From Ptiloglossa arizonensis (lineage: Eukaryota; Arthropoda; Insecta; Hymenoptera; Colletidae), in the NCBI RefSeq assembly GCF_051014685.1, contig NW_027478899.1, forward strand, positions 124,001-188,000: a DNA stretch of 64,000 nt, read 5' to 3'. The position numbers and the translations under genes were made by a program. Below the pieces are notes generated by a model, which had not been told where the DNA came from, made no database searches, and saw only the letters and a program-made list of their open reading frames with translations. Position 1 is the stretch's first letter. Each line of letters begins with the position of its first letter. Of the stretch, positions 36,201-49,121 are shown piece by piece.

Positions 36201-39200
36201 ATTTTCGCAGTTCTGATGCTCGAAACGAATAACTAGAACGGCCTAGGGGAAAACTACGCATACCGTTGTAATCGGGCGAGTTTCTACTTTCAGATTCAAC
36301 AGAAATTTTGCGGATTTGTCAATCCGTTCGCGAGATATGGCAGTTTGGATGTAAGAAACGCTTGAGAAACTCAATATTTTCGCAGTTCTGATGCTCGAAA
36401 TGAATAACTAGAACGGACTTGGGGAAACGTACGCATACCGTTGTAATCGGGCGAGATTCTACTTTCAGGTGCAACAGAAATTTTGCGGATTGGTCAATCC
36501 GTTCGCGAGATATGGCAGTTTGGAGGCAAGAAACGGTCGAGAAATTCAAAATTATCACAGTTCTGATGCTCGAAACGAATAACTAGAACGGACTTGGGGA
36601 AACGTACGCATACCGTTGTAATCGGGCGAGTTTCTACTTTCAGATGCAACAGAAATTTTGCGGATTGGTCAATCCGTTCGCGAGATATGGCAGTTTGGAG
36701 GCAAGAAACGGTCGAGAAACTCAAAATTATCACAGTTCTTGACTCGAAACGAATAACCAGAACGGCCTAGGGGAAAAGTACGCATACCGTTGTAATCGGG
36801 CGAGTTTCTACTTTCAGATGCAACAGAAATTTTGCGGATTGGTCAATCCGTTCGCGAGATATGGCAGTTTGGAGGTAAGAAACGCTTCAGAAACTCAAAA
36901 TTTTCGCAGTTCTGATGCTCGAAACGAATAACTAGGACGGCCTAGGGGAAAACAACACCTACCGTTGTAATCGGGCGAGTTTCTACTTTCAGATGCAACA
37001 GAAATTTTGCGGATTGGTCAATCCGTTCGCGAGATATGGCAGTTTGGAAGTAAGAAACGCTTGAGAAACTCAAAATTTTCGCAGTTCTGATGCTCGACAA
37101 GCATAACTAGAACGGTCTAGGGGAAAAGTACGCATACCGCTGTAATCGGGCGAGTTTCTACTTTCAGATGCAACAGAAATTTTGCGGATTGGTCAATCCG
37201 TTCGCGAGATATGGCAGTTTGTAGGTAAGAAACGCTTGAGAAACTCAACATTTTCGCAGTTCTGATGCTCGAAACGAATAACTAGAACGGCCTAGGGGAA
37301 AACTACGCATACCGTTGTAATCGGGCGAGTTTCTACTTTCAGATGCAACAGAAATTTTGCGGATTTGTCAATCCGTTCGCGAGATATGGCAGTTTGGAGG
37401 TAAGAAACGCTTGAGAAACTCAAAATTTTCGCAGTTCTGATGCTCGAAATGAATAACTAGAACGGACTTGGGGAAACGTACGCATACCGTTGTAATCGGG
37501 CGAGTTTCTACTTTCAGGTGCAACAGAAATTTTGCGGATTGGTCAATCCGTTCGCGAGATATGGCAGTTTGGAGGCAAGAAACGGTCGAGAAATTCAAAA
37601 TTATCACAGTTCTGATACTCGAAACGAATAACCAGAACGGCCTAGGGGAAAAGTACGCATACCGTTGTAATCGGGCGAGTTTCTACTTTCAGATGCAACA
37701 GAAATTTTGCGGATTGGTCAATCCGTTCGCGAGATATGGCAGTTTGGAGGTAAGAAACGCTTGAGAAACTCAACATTTTCGCAGTTCTGATGCTCGAAAC
37801 GAATAACTAGAACGGCCTAGGGGAAAACTACACCTACCGTTGTAATCGGGCGAGTTTCTACTTTCAGATGCAACAGAAATTTTGCGGATTGGTCGTTCCG
37901 TTCGCGAGATATGGCAGTTTGGAAGTAAGAAACGCTTGAGAAACTCAAAATTTTCGCAGTTCTGATGCTCGACAAGCATAACTAGAACGGTCTAGGGGAA
38001 AAGTACGCATACCGTTGTAATCGGGCGAGTTTCTACTTTCAGATGCAACAGAAATTTTGCGGATTGGTCATTCCTTTCGCGAGATATGGCAGTTTGGAGG
38101 TAAGAAACGCTTGAGAAACTCAAAATTTTCGCAGTTCTGATGCTCGAAACGAATAACTAGAACGGCGTAGGGGAAAAGTACGCCTACCGTTGTAATCGGG
38201 CGAGTTTGTACTTTCAGATGCAACAGAAATTTTGCGGATTGGTCAATCCGTTCGCGAGATATGGCAGTTTGGAGGTAAGAAACGCTTGAGAAACTCAAAA
38301 TTTTCGCAGTTCTGATGCTCGAAACGAATAACTAGAACGGACTTGGGGAAACGTACGCATACCGTTGTAATCGGGCGAGTTTCTACTTTCAGATGCAACA
38401 GAAATTTTGCGGATTGGTCAATCCGTTCGCGAGATATGGCAGTTTGGAGGCAAGAAACGGTCGAGAAATTCAAAATTATCACAGTTCTGATGCTCGAAAC
38501 GAATAACTAGAACGGACTTGGGGAAACGTACGCATACCGTTGTAATCGGGCGAGTTTCTACTTTCAGATGCAACAGAAATTTTGCGGATTGGTCAATCCG
38601 TTCGCGAGATATGGCAGTTTGGAAGTAAGAAACGCTTGAGAAACTCAAAATTTTCGCAGTTCTGATGCTCGACAAGCATAACTAGAACGGTCTAGGGGAA
38701 AAGTACGCATACCGCTGTAATCGGGCGAGTTTCTACTTTCAGATGCAACAGAAATTTTGCGGATTGGTCAATCCGTTCGCGAGATATGGCAGTTTGTAGG
38801 TAAGAAACGCTTGAGAAACTCAACATTTTCGCAGTTCTGATGCTCGAAACGAATAACTAGAACGGCCTAGGGGAAAACTACGCATACCGTTGTAATCGGG
38901 CGAGTTTCTACTTTCAGATGCAACAGAAATTTTGCGGATTTGTCAATCCGTTCGCGAGATATGGCAGTTTGGATGTAAGAAACGCTTGAGAAACTCAATA
39001 TTTTCGCAGTTCTGATGCTCGAAATGAATAACTAGAACGGACTTGGGGAAACGTACGCATACCGTTGTAATCGGGCGAGTTTCTACTTTCAGGTGCAACA
39101 GAAATTTTGCGGATTGGTCAATCCGTTCGCGAGATATGGCAGTTTGGAGGCAAGAAACGGTCGAGAAATTCAAAATTATCACAGTTCTGATGCTCGAAAC

Positions 39201-41075
39201 GAATAACTAGAACGGACTTGGGGAAACGTACGCATACCGTTGTAATCGGGCGAGTTTCTACTTTCAGATGCAACAGAAATTTTGCGGATTGGTCAATCCG
39301 TTCGCGAGATATGGCAGTTTGGAGGCAAGAAACGGTCGAGAAACTCAAAATTATCACAGCTCTTGACTCGAAACGAATAACCAGAACGGCCTAGGGGAAA
39401 AGTACGCATACCGTTGTAATCGGGCGAGTTTCTACTTTCAGATGCAACAGAAATTTTGCGGATTGGTCAGTCCGTTCGCGAGATATGGCAGTTTGGAGGT
39501 AAGAAACGCTTGAGAAACTCAAAATTTTCGCAGTTCTGATGCTCGAAACGAATAACTAGGACGGCCTAGGGGAAAACAACACCTACCGTTGTAATCGGGC
39601 GAGTTTCTACTTTCAGATGCAACAGAAATTTTGCGGATTGGTCAATCCGTTCGCGAGATATGGCAGTTTGGAAGTAAGAAACACTTGAGAAACTCAAAAT
39701 TTTCGCAGTTCTGATGCTCGACAAGCATAACTAGAACGGTCTAGGGGAAAAGTACGCATACCGCTGTAATCGGGCGAGTTTCTACTTTCAGATGCAACAG
39801 AAATTTTGCGGATTGGTCAATCCGTTCGCGAGATATGGCAGTTTGTAGGTAAGAAACGCTTGAGAAACTCAACATTTTCGCAGTTCTGATGCTCGAAACG
39901 AATAACTAGAACGGCCTAGGGGAAAACTACGCATACCGTTGTAATCGGGCGAGTTTCTACTTTCAGATGCAACAGAAATTTCGCGGATTGGTCAATCCGT
40001 TCGCGAGATATGGCAGTTTGGAGGTAAGAAACGCTTGAGCAACTCAAAATTTTCGCAGTTATGATGCTCGAAATGAATAACTAGAACGGACTTGGGGAAA
40101 CGTACGCATACCGTTGTAATCGGGCGAGTTTCTACTTTCAGGTGCAACAGAAATTTTGCGGATTGGTCAATCCGTTCGCGAGATATGGCAGTTTGGAGGC
40201 AAGAAACGGTCGACAAAATTCAAAATTATCACAGTTCTGATACTCGAAACGAATAACCAGAACGGCCTAGGGGAAAAGTACGCATACCGTTGTAATCGGG
40301 CGAGTTTCTACTTTCAGATGCAACAGAAATTTTGCGGATTGGTCAATCCGTTCGCGAGATATGGCAGTTTGGAGGTAAGAAACGCTTGAGAAACTCTACA
40401 TTTTCGCAGTTCTGATGCTCGAAACGAATAACTAGAACGGCCTAGGGGAAAACTACACCTACCGTTGTAATCGGGCGAGTTTCTACTTTCAGATGCAACA
40501 GAAATTTTGCGGATTGGTCAATCCGTTCGCGAGATATGGCAGTTTGGAAGTAAGAAACACTTGAGAAACTCAAAATTTTCGCAGTTCTGATGCTCGACAA
40601 GCATAACTAGAACGGTCTAGGGGGAAAGTACGCATACCGCTGTAATCGGGCGAGTTTCTACTTTCAGATGCAACAGAAATTTTGCGGATTGGTCAAACCA
40701 TTCGCGAGATATGGCAGTTTGGAAGTAAGAAACGCTTGAGAAACTCAAAATTGTCGCAGTTCTGATGCTCGAAACGAATAACTAGAACGGACTTGGGGAA
40801 ACGTACGCATACCGTTGTAATCGGGCGAGTTTCTACTTTCAGATGCAACAGAAATTTTGCGGATTGGTCAATCCGTTCGTGAGATATGTCAGTTTGGAGG
40901 CAAGAAACGGTCGAGAAATTCAAAATTATCACAGTTCTGATGCTCGAAACGAATAACTAGAACGGACTTGGGGAAACGTACGCATACCGTTGTAATCGGG
41001 CGAGTTTCTACTTTCAGATGCAACAGAAATTTTGCGGATTGGTCAATCCGTTCGCGAGATATGGCAGTTTGGAGG
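33213..41075 (+). repeat. 7.86-kb higher-order block, copy A (offset 8,046)
   Basis: This block is almost identical to 41259-49121. The offset of 8,046 bp is 46 monomers less 4 bp, accounted for by five 174-bp monomers and one +1 insertion (CGACAAAATTC near 40212). Private variants shared with copy B include GAAGACTACGC near 34501, GCGGACTGG near 34737, CAGATGAAACAG near 35243, GCGGTTTGG near 35961, ATGGTAGTTTG near 36163, CACAGCTCTTGAC near 39355, ATTTCGCGG near 39979 and CGTGAGATATGTC near 40879. Inside the block blocks recur at 2,798 bp (16 monomers less 2 bp) and 2,624 bp (15 monomers less 1 bp). Confidence 0.85.
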
Positions 41076-41258
41076 CAAGAAACGGTCGAGAAACTCAAAA
41101 TTATCACAGTTCTTGACTCGAAACGAATAACCAGAACGGCCTAGGGGAAAAGTACGCATACCGTTGTAATCGGGCGAGTTTCTACTTTCAGATGCAACAG
41201 AAATTTTGCGGATTGGTCAATCCGTTCGCGAGATATGGCAGTTTGGAAGTAAGAAACA
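41076..41258 (+). repeat. Single-monomer spacer between the two 7.86-kb copies
   Basis: About one monomer (174-bp TTCTTGACTCG type followed by GAAGTAAGAAACAC) separates copy A from copy B. It corresponds to neither the sequence that follows copy B nor that which precedes copy A. Either edge could move a few tens of bases, since neighbouring monomers are similar. Confidence 0.55.
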
Positions 41259-44200
41259 CTTGAGAAACTCAAAATTTTCGCAGTTCTGATGCTCGACAAG
41301 CATAACTAGAACGGTCTAGGGGAAAAGTACGCATACCGCTGTAATCGGGCGAGTTTCTACTTTCAGATGCAACAGAAATTTTGCGGATTGGTCAATCCGT
41401 TCGCGAGATATGGCAGTTTGTAGGTAAGAAACGCTTGAGAAACTCAACATTTTCGCAGTTCTGATGCTCGAAACGAATAACTAGAACGGCCTAGGGGAAA
41501 ACTACGCATACCGTTGTAATCGGGCGAGTTTCTACTTTCAGATGCAACAGAAATTTTGCGGATTTGTCAATCCGTTCGCGAGATATGGCAGTTTGGATGT
41601 AAGAAACGCTTGAGAAACTCAATATTTTCGCAGTTCTGATGCTCGAAATGAATAACTAGAACGGACTTGGGGAAACGTACGCATACCGTTGTAATCGGGC
41701 GAGTTTCTACTTTCAGGTGCAACAGAAATTTTGCGGATTGGTCAATCCGTTCGCGAGATATGGCAGTTTGGAGGCAAGAAACGGTCGAGAAATTCAAAAT
41801 TATCACAGTTCTGATGCTCGAAACGAATAACTAGAACGGACTTGGGGAAACGTACGCATACCGTTGTAATCGGGCGAGTTTCTACTTTCAGATGCAACAG
41901 AAATTTTGCGGATTGGTCAATCCGTTCGCGAGATATGGCAGTTTGGAGGCAAGAAACGGTCGAGAAACTCAAAATTATCACAGTTCTTGACTCGAAACGA
42001 ATAACCAGAACGGCCTAGGGGAAAAGTACGCATACCGTTGTAATCGGGCGAGTTTCTACTTTCAGATGCAACAGAAATTTTGCGGATTGGTCAATCCGTT
42101 CGCGAGATATGGCAGTTTGGAGGTAAGAAACGCTTCAGAAACTCAAAATTTTCGCAGTTCTGATGCTCGAAACGAATAACTAGGACGGCCTAGGGGAAAA
42201 CAACACCTACCGTTGTAATCGGGCGAGTTTCTACTTTCAGATGCAACAGAAATTTTGCGGATTGGTCAATCCGTTCGCGAGATATGGCAGTTTGGAAGTA
42301 AGAAACGCTTGAGAAACTCAAAATTTTCGCAGTTCTGATGCTCGACAAGCATAACTAGAACGGTCTAGGGGAAAAGTACGCATACCGCTGTAATCGGGCG
42401 AGTTTCTACTTTCAGATGCAACAGAAATTTTGCGGATTGGTCAATCCGTTCGCGAGATATGGCAGTTTGTAGGTAAGAAACGCTTGAGAAACTCAACATT
42501 TTCGCAGTTCTGATGCTCGAAACGAATAACTAGAACGGCCTAGGGGAAGACTACGCATACCGTTGTAATCGGGCGAGTTTCTACTTTCAGATGCAACAGA
42601 AATTTTGCGGATTTGTCAATCCGTTCGCGAGATATGGCAGTTTGGAGGTAAGAAACGCTTGAGAAACTCAAAATTTTCGCAGTTCTGATGCTCGAAATGA
42701 ATAACTAGAACGGACTTGGGGAAACGTACGCATACCGTTGTAATCGGGCGAGTTTCTACTTTCAGGTGCAACAGAAATTTTGCGGACTGGTCAATCCGTT
42801 CGCGAGATATGGCAGTTTGGAGGCAAGAAACGGTCGAGAAATTCAAAATTATCACAGTTCTGATACTCGAAACGAATAACCAGAACGGCCTAGGGGAAAA
42901 GTACGCATACCGTTGTAATCGGGCGAGTTTCTACTTTCAGATGCAACAGAAATTTTGCGGATTGGTCAATCCGTTCGCGAGATATGGCAGTTTGGAGGTA
43001 AGAAACGCTTGAGAAACTCAACATTTTCGCAGTTCTGATGCTCGAAACGAATAACTAGAACGGCCTAGGGGAAAACTACACCTACCGTTGTAATCGGGCG
43101 AGTTTCTACTTTCAGATGCAACAGAAATTTTGCGGATTGGTCGTTCCGTTCGCGAGATATGGCAGTTTGGAAGTAAGAAACGCTTGAGAAACTCAAAATT
43201 TTCGCAGTTCTGATGCTCGACAAGCATAACTAGAACGGTCTAGGGGAAAAGTACGCATACCGTTGTAATCGGGCGAGTTTCTACTTTCAGATGAAACAGA
43301 AATTTTGCGGATTGGTCATTCCTTTCGCGAGATATGGCAGTTTGGAGGTAAGAAACGCTTGAGAAACTCAACATTTTCGCAGTTCTGATGCTCGAAACGA
43401 ATAACTAGAACGGCCTAGGGGAAACGTACGCATACCGTTGTAATCGGGCGAGTTTCTACTTTCAGATGCAACAGAAATTTTGCGGATTGGTCAATCCGTT
43501 CGCGAGATATGGCAGTTTGGAGGCAAGAAACGGTCGAGAAATTCAAAATTATCACAGTTCTGATGCTCGAAACGAATAACTAGAACGGACTTGGGGAAAC
43601 GTACGCATACCGTTGTAATCGGGCGAGTTTCTACTTTCAGATGCAACAGAAATTTTGCGGATTGGTCAATCCGTTCGCGAGATATGGCAGTTTGGAGGCA
43701 AGAAACGGTCGAGAAACTCAAAATTATCACAGTTCTTGACTCGAAACGAATAACCAGAACGGCCTAGGGGAAAAGTACGCACACCGTTGTAATCGGGCGA
43801 GTTTCTACTTTCAGATGCAACAGAAATTTTGCGGATTGGTCAATCCGTTCGCGAGATATGGCAGTTTGGAGGTAAGAAACGCTTCAGAAACTCAAAATTT
43901 TCGCAGTTCTGATGCTCGAAACGAATAACTAGGACGGCCTAGGGGAAAACAACACCTACCGTTGTAATCGGGCGAGTTTCTACTTTCAGATGCAACAGAA
44001 ATTTTGCGGTTTGGTCAATCCGTTCGCGAGATATGGCAGTTTGGAAGTAAGAAACGCTTGAGAAACTCAAAATTTTCGCAGTTCTGATGCTCGACAAGCA
44101 TAACTAGAACGGTCTAGGGGAAAAGTACGCATACCGCTGTAATCGGGCGAGTTTCTACTTTCAGATGCAACAGAAATTTTGCGGATTGGTCAATCCGTTC

Positions 44201-47200
44201 GCGAGATATGGTAGTTTGTAGGTAAGAAACGCTTGAGAAACTCAACATTTTCGCAGTTCTGATGCTCGAAACGAATAACTAGAACGGCCTAGGGGAAAAC
44301 TACGCATACCGTTGTAATCGGGCGAGTTTCTACTTTCAGATTCAACAGAAATTTTGCGGATTTGTCAATCCGTTCGCGAGATATGGCAGTTTGGATGTAA
44401 GAAACGCTTGAGAAACTCAATATTTTCGCAGTTCTGATGCTCGAAATGAATAACTAGAACGGACTTGGGGAAACGTACGCATACCGTTGTAATCGGGCGA
44501 GATTCTACTTTCAGGTGCAACAGAAATTTTGCGGATTGGTCAATCCGTTCGCGAGATATGGCAGTTTGGAGGCAAGAAACGGTCGAGAAATTCAAAATTA
44601 TCACAGTTCTGATGCTCGAAACGAATAACTAGAACGGACTTGGGGAAACGTACGCATACCGTTGTAATCGGGCGAGTTTCTACTTTCAGATGCAACAGAA
44701 ATTTTGCGGATTGGTCAATCCGTTCGCGAGATATGGCAGTTTGGAGGCAAGAAACGGTCGAGAAACTCAAAATTATCACAGTTCTTGACTCGAAACGAAT
44801 AACCAGAACGGCCTAGGGGAAAAGTACGCATACCGTTGTAATCGGGCGAGTTTCTACTTTCAGATGCAACAGAAATTTTGCGGATTGGTCAATCCGTTCG
44901 CGAGATATGGCAGTTTGGAGGTAAGAAACGCTTCAGAAACTCAAAATTTTCGCAGTTCTGATGCTCGAAACGAATAACTAGGACGGCCTAGGGGAAAACA
45001 ACACCTACCGTTGTAATCGGGCGAGTTTCTACTTTCAGATGCAACAGAAATTTTGCGGATTGGTCAATCCGTTCGCGAGATATGGCAGTTTGGAAGTAAG
45101 AAACGCTTGAGAAACTCAAAATTTTCGCAGTTCTGATGCTCGACAAGCATAACTAGAACGGTCTAGGGGAAAAGTACGCATACCGCTGTAATCGGGCGAG
45201 TTTCTACTTTCAGATGCAACAGAAATTTTGCGGATTGGTCAATCCGTTCGCGAGATATGGCAGTTTGTAGGTAAGAAACGCTTGAGAAACTCAACATTTT
45301 CGCAGTTCTGATGCTCGAAACGAATAACTAGAACGGCCTAGGGGAAAAACTACGCATACCGTTGTAATCGGGCGAGTTTCTACTTTCAGATGCAACAGAA
45401 ATTTTGCGGATTGTCAATCCGTTCGCGAGATATGGCAGTTTGGAGGTAAGAAACGCTTGAGAAACTCAAAATTTTCGCAGTTCTGATGCTCGAAATGAAT
45501 AACTAGAACGGACTTGGGGAAACGTACGCATACCGTTGTAATCGGGCGAGTTTCTACTTTCAGGTGCAACAGAAATTTTGCGGATTGGTCAATCCGTTCG
45601 CGAGATATGGCAGTTTGGAGGCAAGAAACGGTCGAGAAATTCAAAATTATCACAGTTCTGATACTCGAAACGAATAACCAGAACGGCCTAGGGGAAAAGT
45701 ACGCATACCGTTGTAATCGGGCGAGTTTCTACTTTCAGATGCAACAGAAATTTTGCGGATTGGTCAATCCGTTCGCGAGATATGGCAGTTTGGAGGTAAG
45801 AAACGCTTGAGAAACTCAACATTTTCGCAGTTCTGATGCTCGAAACGAATAACTAGAACGGCCTAGGGGAAAACTACACCTACCGTTGTAATCGGGCGAG
45901 TTTCTACTTTCAGATGCAACAGAAATTTTGCGGATTGGTCGTTCCGTTCGCGAGATATGGCAGTTTGGAAGTAAGAAACGCTTGAGAAACTCAAAATTTT
46001 CGCAGTTCTGATGCTCGACAAGCATAACTAGAACGGTCTAGGGGAAAAGTACGCATACCGTTGTAATCGGGCGAGTTTCTACTTTCAGATGCAACAGAAA
46101 TTTTGCGGATTGGTCATTCCTTTCGCGAGATATGGCAGTTTGGAGGTAAGAAACGCTTGAGAAACTCAAAATTTTCGCAGTTCTGATGCTCGAAACGAAT
46201 AACTAGAACGGCGTAGGGGAAAAGTACGCCTACCGTTGTAATCGGGCGAGTTTGTACTTTCAGATGCAACAGAAATTTTGCGGATTGGTCAATCCGTTCG
46301 CGAGATATGGCAGTTTGGAGGTAAGAAACGCTTGAGAAACTCAAAATTTTCGCAGTTCTGATGCTCGAAACGAATAACTAGAACGGACTTGGGGAAACGT
46401 ACGCATACCGTTGTAATCGGGCGAGTTTCTACTTTCAGATGCAACAGAAATTTTGCGGATTGGTCAATCCGTTCGCGAGATATGGCAGTTTGGAGGCAAG
46501 AAACGGTCGAGAAATTCAAAATTATCACAGTTCTGATGCTCGAAACGAATAACTAGAACGGACTTGGGGAAACGTACGCATACCGTTGTAATCGGGCGAG
46601 TTTCTACTTTCAGATGCAACAGAAATTTTGCGGATTGGTCAATCCGTTCGCGAGATATGGCAGTTTGGAAGTAAGAAACGCTTGAGAAACTCAAAATTTT
46701 CGCAGTTCTGATGCTCGACAAGCATAACTAGAACGGTCTAGGGGAAAAGTACGCATACCGCTGTAATCGGGCGAGTTTCTACTTTCAGATGCAACAGAAA
46801 TTTTGCGGATTGGTCAATCCGTTCGCGAGATATGGCAGTTTGTAGGTAAGAAACGCTTGAGAAACTCAACATTTTCGCAGTTCTGATGCTCGAAACGAAT
46901 AACTAGAACGGCCTAGGGGAAAACTACGCATACCGTTGTAATCGGGCGAGTTTCTACTTTCAGATGCAACAGAAATTTTGCGGATTTGTCAATCCGTTCG
47001 CGAGATATGGCAGTTTGGATGTAAGAAACGCTTGAGAAACTCAATATTTTCGCAGTTCTGATGCTCGAAATGAATAACTAGAACGGACTTGGGGAAACGT
47101 ACGCATACCGTTGTAATCGGGCGAGTTTCTACTTTCAGGTGCAACAGAAATTTTGCGGATTGGTCAATCCGTTCGCGAGATATGGCAGTTTGGAGGCAAG

Positions 47201-49121
47201 AAACGGTCGAGAAATTCAAAATTATCACAGTTCTGATGCTCGAAACGAATAACTAGAACGGACTTGGGGAAACGTACGCATACCGTTGTAATCGGGCGAG
47301 TTTCTACTTTCAGATGCAACAGAAATTTTGCGGATTGGTCAATCCGTTCGCGAGATATGGCAGTTTGGAGGCAAGAAACGGTCGAGAAACTCAAAATTAT
47401 CACAGCTCTTGACTCGAAACGAATAACCAGAACGGCCTAGGGGAAAAGTACGCATACCGTTGTAATCGGGCGAGTTTCTACTTTCAGATGCAACAGAAAT
47501 TTTGCGGATTGGTCAGTCCGTTCGCGAGATATGGCAGTTTGGAGGTAAGAAACGCTTGAGAAACTCAAAATTTTCGCAGTTCTGATGCTCGAAACGAATA
47601 ACTAGGACGGCCTAGGGGAAAACAACACCTACCGTTGTAATCGGGCGAGTTTCTACTTTCAGATGCAACAGAAATTTTGCGGATTGGTCAATCCGTTCGC
47701 GAGATATGGCAGTTTGGAAGTAAGAAACACTTGAGAAACTCAAAATTTTCGCAGTTCTGATGCTCGACAAGCATAACTAGAACGGTCTAGGGGAAAAGTA
47801 CGCATACCGCTGTAATCGGGCGAGTTTCTACTTTCAGATGCAACAGAAATTTTGCGGATTGGTCAATCCGTTCGCGAGATATGGCAGTTTGTAGGTAAGA
47901 AACGCTTGAGAAACTCAACATTTTCGCAGTTCTGATGCTCGAAACGAATAACTAGAACGGCCTAGGGGAAAACTACGCATACCGTTGTAATCGGGCGAGT
48001 TTCTACTTTCAGATGCAACAGAAATTTCGCGGATTGGTCAATCCGTTCGCGAGATATGGCAGTTTGGAGGTAAGAAACGCTTGAGCAACTCAAAATTTTC
48101 GCAGTTATGATGCTCGAAATGAATAACTAGAACGGACTTGGGGAAACGTACGCATACCGTTGTAATCGGGCGAGTTTCTACTTTCAGGTGCAACAGAAAT
48201 TTTGCGGATTGGTCAATCCGTTCGCGAGATATGGCAGTTTGGAGGCAAGAAACGGTCGACAAAATTCAAAATTATCACAGTTCTGATACTCGAAACGAAT
48301 AACCAGAACGGCCTAGGGGAAAAGTACGCATACCGTTGTAATCGGGCGAGTTTCTACTTTCAGATGCAACAGAAATTCTGCGGATTGGTCAATCCGTTCG
48401 CGAGATATGGCAGTTTGGAGGTAAGAAACGCTTGAGAAACTCTACATTTTCGCAGTTCTGATGCTCGAAACGAATAACTAGAACGGCCTAGGGGAAAACT
48501 ACACCTACCGTTGTAATCGGGCGAGTTTCTACTTTCAGATGCAACAGAAATTTTGCGGATTGGTCAATCCGTTCGCGAGATATGGCAGTTTGGAAGTAAG
48601 AAACACTTGAGAAACTCAAAATTTTCGCAGTTCTGATGCTCGACAAGCATAACTAGAACGGTCTAGGGGGAAAGTACGCATACCGCTGTAATCGGGCGAG
48701 TTTCTACTTTCAGATGCAACAGAAATTTTGCGGATTGGTCAAACCATTCGCGAGATATGGCAGTTTGGAAGTAAGAAACGCTTGAGAAACTCAAAATTGT
48801 CGCAGTTCTGATGCTCGAAACGAATAACTAGAACGGACTTGGGGAAACGTACGCATACCGTTGTAATCGGGCGAGTTTCTACTTTCAGATGCAACAGAAA
48901 TTTTGCGGATTGGTCAATCCGTTCGTGAGATATGTCAGTTTGGAGGCAAGAAACGGTCGAGAAATTCAAAATTATCACAGTTCTGATGCTCGAAACGAAT
49001 AACTAGAACGGACTTGGGGAAACGTACGCATACCGTTGTAATCGGGCGAGTTTCTACTTTCAGATGCAACAGAAATTTTGCGGATTGGTCAATCCGTTCG
49101 CGAGATATGGCAGTTTGGAGG
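41259..49121 (+). repeat. 7.86-kb higher-order block, copy B (offset 8,046)
   Basis: This is the second copy of 33213-41075. The differences I noticed are a homopolymer +1 at 45345-45349 (five A against four), a -1 at 45413 (ATTGTC against ATTTGTC), and a C for T near 48377 (AATTCTGCGG). The copies part at 49122 (GAGGT against GAGGC in copy A). So few differences in nearly 8 kb imply a very recent duplication or recent conversion. Confidence 0.85.
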
